Assembly: GCA_029224185.1 (NCBI GenBank)
Contig: CM055193.1
Span: 20,527,559-20,591,558, forward strand
Length of the DNA stretch: 64,000 bases
Reading direction: 5' to 3'
Source: Karalla daura
Lineage: Eukaryota; Chordata; Actinopteri; Chaetodontiformes; Leiognathidae
The translations under genes and the position numbers were made by a program. Below the pieces are notes generated by a model. It did not search any database and was not told the origin of the DNA. It saw nothing but the letters and a program-made list of their open reading frames with translations. The first letter of the stretch is position 1, and each line of letters opens with the position of its first letter. This document shows, in pieces, positions 60,328 through 64,000 of the stretch.

Positions 60328-63300
60328 CTAACAGTGACCTTGAGGTGCAACGTGTTCACAATGAGCAGTTCTGTAGATGGATGGTGCCTCTTCTGACAAG
60401 GCAGCATGGGCCAATTTGTATCCCTGTACACTGAAAAGACTATGTCCCAGCAGCTCAGCTTGATCGCTGTTACTCGTCGACAAAGATTTATTTTAAGGAA
60501 TTATCCAATCAGACGGCAGCACAGATTTCAGTTGAACAATTAGGCAAAAAAAAATGTTTATTTGCTAGTTCTTTGTCAATCAAATTCATGGATTTCCAGA
60601 TGTGGAATAAATCGACTGCACCTTCCCCCACATGGACACATTCTCTAGGACCTCACTTCATTCACATAACATTCACCCTGTCACCATACTTCACATACTA
60701 TACTAGAGATCAATACACATCCAAACTGGGAACAGGACAAATATACATAAAAAAATGTCAGTTTACGATTTCATTTTATTATCAAATACACACACACTAT
60801 ATGTATTACAGTCCACACAGTTTACATTTAGTAGAGATCCACACAGTGGATAATATTTTTCTTCTGGAGACAAACATCCAACCTAAGGAGAGCTTCTCCT
60901 TTTACAGTTCACAAAAGTTTTACTACACCTATGATCACCAGGACACAAAACTTTGCCCAGTTTGTTTTTTAGATCGAAGGAGAAGTTCATCAAAATGATC
61001 TGTTCAGTCTGTAGGACACTGAAGACAACACAGCATGGACCTGTATGTAAATCATACCTTCGTTGTGAAATAGTTTCTTTTTCCTGTGAAGGTAAATCAA
61101 AAAAACAAGCACAATCACACAAAGTGTAACCACAACAACAACTGTCACAGGTAATATGCAGTTTGGTTTCTCTCCACACTGAGCATCAGTTGAAGCAGTT
61201 CCTGGTCTCATCAGCTGCAGACCCAGTGCTTCACATCTGGAATGACAGAGGGACAGTTTTTAACAGGAGCATTAGTAAAACAACATGAAGTCAGTGGTGC
61301 TGGAAGAACTCTGGTGTCTGATGTGGAGCTTCACTCACTGTGTGTGTGGCTGACAGGACGTAGATGTTCCATCAGAAAAAGAGCTGCTGCTGCATGGAGA
61401 GCACTCAGTGTCTCTGACTGATGTTCCTGAGGAAGTACAACAACATCTGGTGGAAACAGCTCTACACTGACACTAGGACAGGATTCAGTTAAAACAACAA
61501 AAAAATGCTGTGTTTCAGTGGCACCAGAACATCTTCATTGCTTGACATGCTGTCAGTCAACCACAAATTTCTGAATTTTAAAACATGCCCTTGAAAATAT
61601 GTCCGTTTACTTGTCACAATCTACTGGAACCAACAACATACCTAAAGTTGGTAATATTTGAGGTGTAACAACATGTAGCAGTTTTCTAACAAATAATCAA
61701 GTGGATCTTTAATTCACAATACACATCTCACAATTTCACGAAAAAACTGATCACTAAAATTATCTAATACCAAACTTTTCCCAACAATTTCTGTTCAGAA
61801 TTAACACCAACCCCCTAATGTTGGATTTAAGAAAGAAAACCAACCTTTTTCTCTGATGTAATATCCTGGTTGACACCCTGAGTGTCTCTGTGCTGTCTTG
61901 CAGCTGTCTACTGTAGACTCTATACAGTGAAATCCCTCCTGTGGTTCACAAACTGTATCTGACATTGTTGTACATGAAGTCTTTATCCTCAGACCAGAAC
62001 CTGTCAACACACACACACAGGTTACATACAAACATATGACACAAACATATATTTACACCGTTTGATCTGCTAAAGAGCAGAGAGTCTACAGATAGGAATT
62101 ACTTTTCATCATCTTGAACCAGTCAAACTTCCCTGCTGAAGTCATTATGATTACTTCATCTTAATTGTCTTCCTCGTATGAGAAGAGCCCAGGGTGACAC
62201 TAACAATACCTCAAAGTATGTTATTGGCCTCAGCATGTTGACTCTTTGAAGTCAACAATGAGCAGTGAAACTCATTAAAACTTTTTTTTATGATAGCATC
62301 AACCCTCTCACGCAATTACAAAGGCAACAGGTTAATCCTCATGCAGGAGACCTCGCTATCTTGTTTTTACAAGCTGTGGAGCATTGTTTTAATCAGATAT
62401 GCCTCAGATTCCATTTAACTAGATCTTTTATGGTTATTACTATCTACAACTATGACTATTTTCAGGTGGTGAGGTTCGTGTTACACTCATATTCTAAATG
62501 GTATTCCCATGCCTCTGCTGCTTGCCCAGGGGGCCTGGCCCTCTGCTCTCCTTTTTGGGGGTGTGTGGGGTGCTGCATAGAAATAGATGAAGAGGACTTT
62601 TTCCATGCGACAGGTGGAAGATGCTAAACTGCGCATCTTGTAGAGCAAATCTACTTGGCACAACAAAGGTCCTGTACTGAATTAATCCTTTGTCTGAACA
62701 GGTTAAACACAACTTATAAAGTGGGTAAGATGATGGATTGATGGAGACATGGATACTGTCATATCCTATACTGATGTAAATACCAACTAATGATGCTGAT
62801 GATCTGTGGAGCGTATAACTACTTTGTAGCTACCACTCCAAGCACGAATGTATATTAAAATGTTCAATTTGACATTAGCGCTCATGTTTCTAACAGAAGT
62901 GAAGCTGGATGCTGTTACTGTCTGCCTGTGTGTGAATGCTAGGCACAAAACTACTTTTTTCCTGTTGAAAAGACAAGACATCGATTTTAAAATCCAGTCA
63001 ACATGAACTGCTGTCAGTTAGTGTTGTAATTAACACAGATTAAACAATGTTAAAAAGTAATACACAAATAGATAAGTCCAAATAAAAATCACTGAAAGCA
63101 GATGATACACTTTCTACAGATTCTGACCGTCTGTCTCTTCAGTATTCAATCGGTCTTACCAGGATCACAGGTAGGACAGCACTTTGTTCCGGTCCAGTAA
63201 TGCGATGGATGACATTTCAAGGTATGCACAGTGAATGAACCCAACACAAGTACCTGAAAAGAGTAACAATGTTTTTCAATATATAGGCAGGTTATTTAGT

Positions 63301-63708
63301 GGAAACCTATTATCACTGTAAAGTTAAAATATGTCCGAGTCAGGAGAGCCCATAATGTAAAAGGCAGCAATATTAAATGTTGACAAGCTAAGCAGGAGCA
63401 GATAGAGTCTCAAGTCTCAGGTTCAGTAAAAAAACAAATACAACAACAATTTAACAGCTGAGTCTGTTTCTGTAGGAGCGGATGTCTCACTATTTATATA
63501 AAACCCAATTACTATGAACACAGTCTTGTTAGTGATGTCTTGCCTTTAACCACTTGTACTCTCTTTTTCAGTATAAGCAAAAGACAGGCTGACTGCTCAT
63601 CACTCTGCAGAAAGAGTGAAGCAGAACAGAAACCTCTCTTCACTTGTGAGAAACCAGGAAAAGGAATGACTTTACCAGAAAAACTGCAGAAGCTTTCACT
63701 GTGGCCAT
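60328..63708 (-). CDS. TNFRSF14-like receptor, copy 4 (lacks E3; C-terminus unresolved)
   Basis: Firm exons in transcript order: E1 63708-63676 (MATVKASAVFL), E2 63253-63160, E4 62000-61845, E5 61426-61339, E6 61236-61058; they join in frame to 550 bp. As in copy 2, the E3 CRD exon is absent and E2 joins E4 in phase. The membrane helix is of the E6a type (VTVVVVVTLCVIVLVFLIYL). No clear E7 is found. An E8-like exon with acceptor GTGTACAG|GGATAC starts at 60423 and is open to a stop at 60328 in the array's usual phase. Alternatives are a read-through end just after E6, or a terminal exon starting near 61042 with an AATAAA about 270 bp further on. The 5' noncoding exon would lie beyond 64000. 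Confidence 0.65.
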
Positions 63709-64000
63709 CTGCAGACAGAAAGAAAACACGACATAAAGTGCCATCCAAACATAGGGATACATTAGAAAACAAGGCCGTAAAGAACCTGATACAAATAGGT
63801 TGGTGAAAAAATATTCTCTGTATACCATACAACCCTCTGGGTCTTCACGGTATTCAGTGAAGGCCTAAGAAAAAAACATTGAAAGAGTTTTTGCACTGAT
63901 ATACTTTTTCAATGTTTTTTATTCAGTGGGTGGCTATTTATTTATATATTATTATATATTTTATTCTATTCATTTTTTCAACCAAGAAATAATTTCCAGA
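61339..64000. repeat. Segmental duplication unit, right copy (pairs with 44870-47795)
   Basis: Matches the E5-to-upstream segment of copy 2 almost throughout, with scattered single-base changes and one deletion of about 240 bp at 62495. The window ends about 5 bp before the position where the Harbinger relic sits in copy 2, so its presence here cannot be judged. Confidence 0.9.

Overview
The window reads as teleost fish genomic DNA. Evidence: a split vertebrate-type filamin gene with GT-AG introns, many (CA)n/(TATC)n microsatellites, fish-type LINE, SINE, hAT and Harbinger relics, and a tandem array of TNF-receptor genes of the fish HVEM-like (TNFRSF14-like) kind. No prokaryotic or viral genes, CRISPR arrays or RNA genes were recognised. 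Every recognisable gene lies on the minus strand, so genes are read from high to low coordinates.

Left part (1 to about 24.9 kb): the 5' end of a filamin gene, closest to filamin A (flna). Eight coding exons (16997 down to 619) join in consistent phase and give the first 476 residues: both calponin-homology domains of the actin-binding domain and filamin Ig repeats 1 and 2. The rest of the gene lies beyond position 1. A 5'UTR starts at a strong acceptor at 17133, so at least one noncoding first exon lies upstream; the best candidate ends at 24404, next to CRE-type sites. The introns hold simple repeats, SINE pieces and a hAT MITE with an intact 8-bp target duplication.

Middle (about 24.9 to 38.4 kb): intergenic, with no supportable gene. 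It holds long GT/CA tracts, a decayed RTE-type LINE reverse transcriptase (27.8-28.6 kb), SINE-like pieces, a perfect 14-bp-stem hairpin, and a 5'-truncated Rex3-like LINE end just beyond the array.

Right part (38.4 to 64.0 kb): a head-to-tail array of four TNFRSF14-like receptor genes. I rebuilt their exons from splice signals and codon phase. Copy 1 (246 aa) and copy 3 (244 aa) have the full exon set: signal peptide, four exons of cysteine-rich domains (CRDs), a transmembrane (TM) exon and two short cytoplasmic exons. Copy 2 (213 aa) and copy 4 have lost the second CRD exon (E3) without breaking frame. Copy 3 carries two same-length, same-phase TM exons. The cytoplasmic tails differ between copies because of indels in the last exon. 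An orphan last exon near 53.3 kb and several duplicated spacers point to repeated unequal exchange. Mobile elements interrupt the introns: an internally deleted Rex3-like LINE in copy 3, whose empty site is visible in copy 1, and a Harbinger-type relic in copy 2.

The most interesting system here is this receptor array, which appears to vary its ligand-binding, membrane and tail modules exon by exon. Gene models are manual and have no transcript support.
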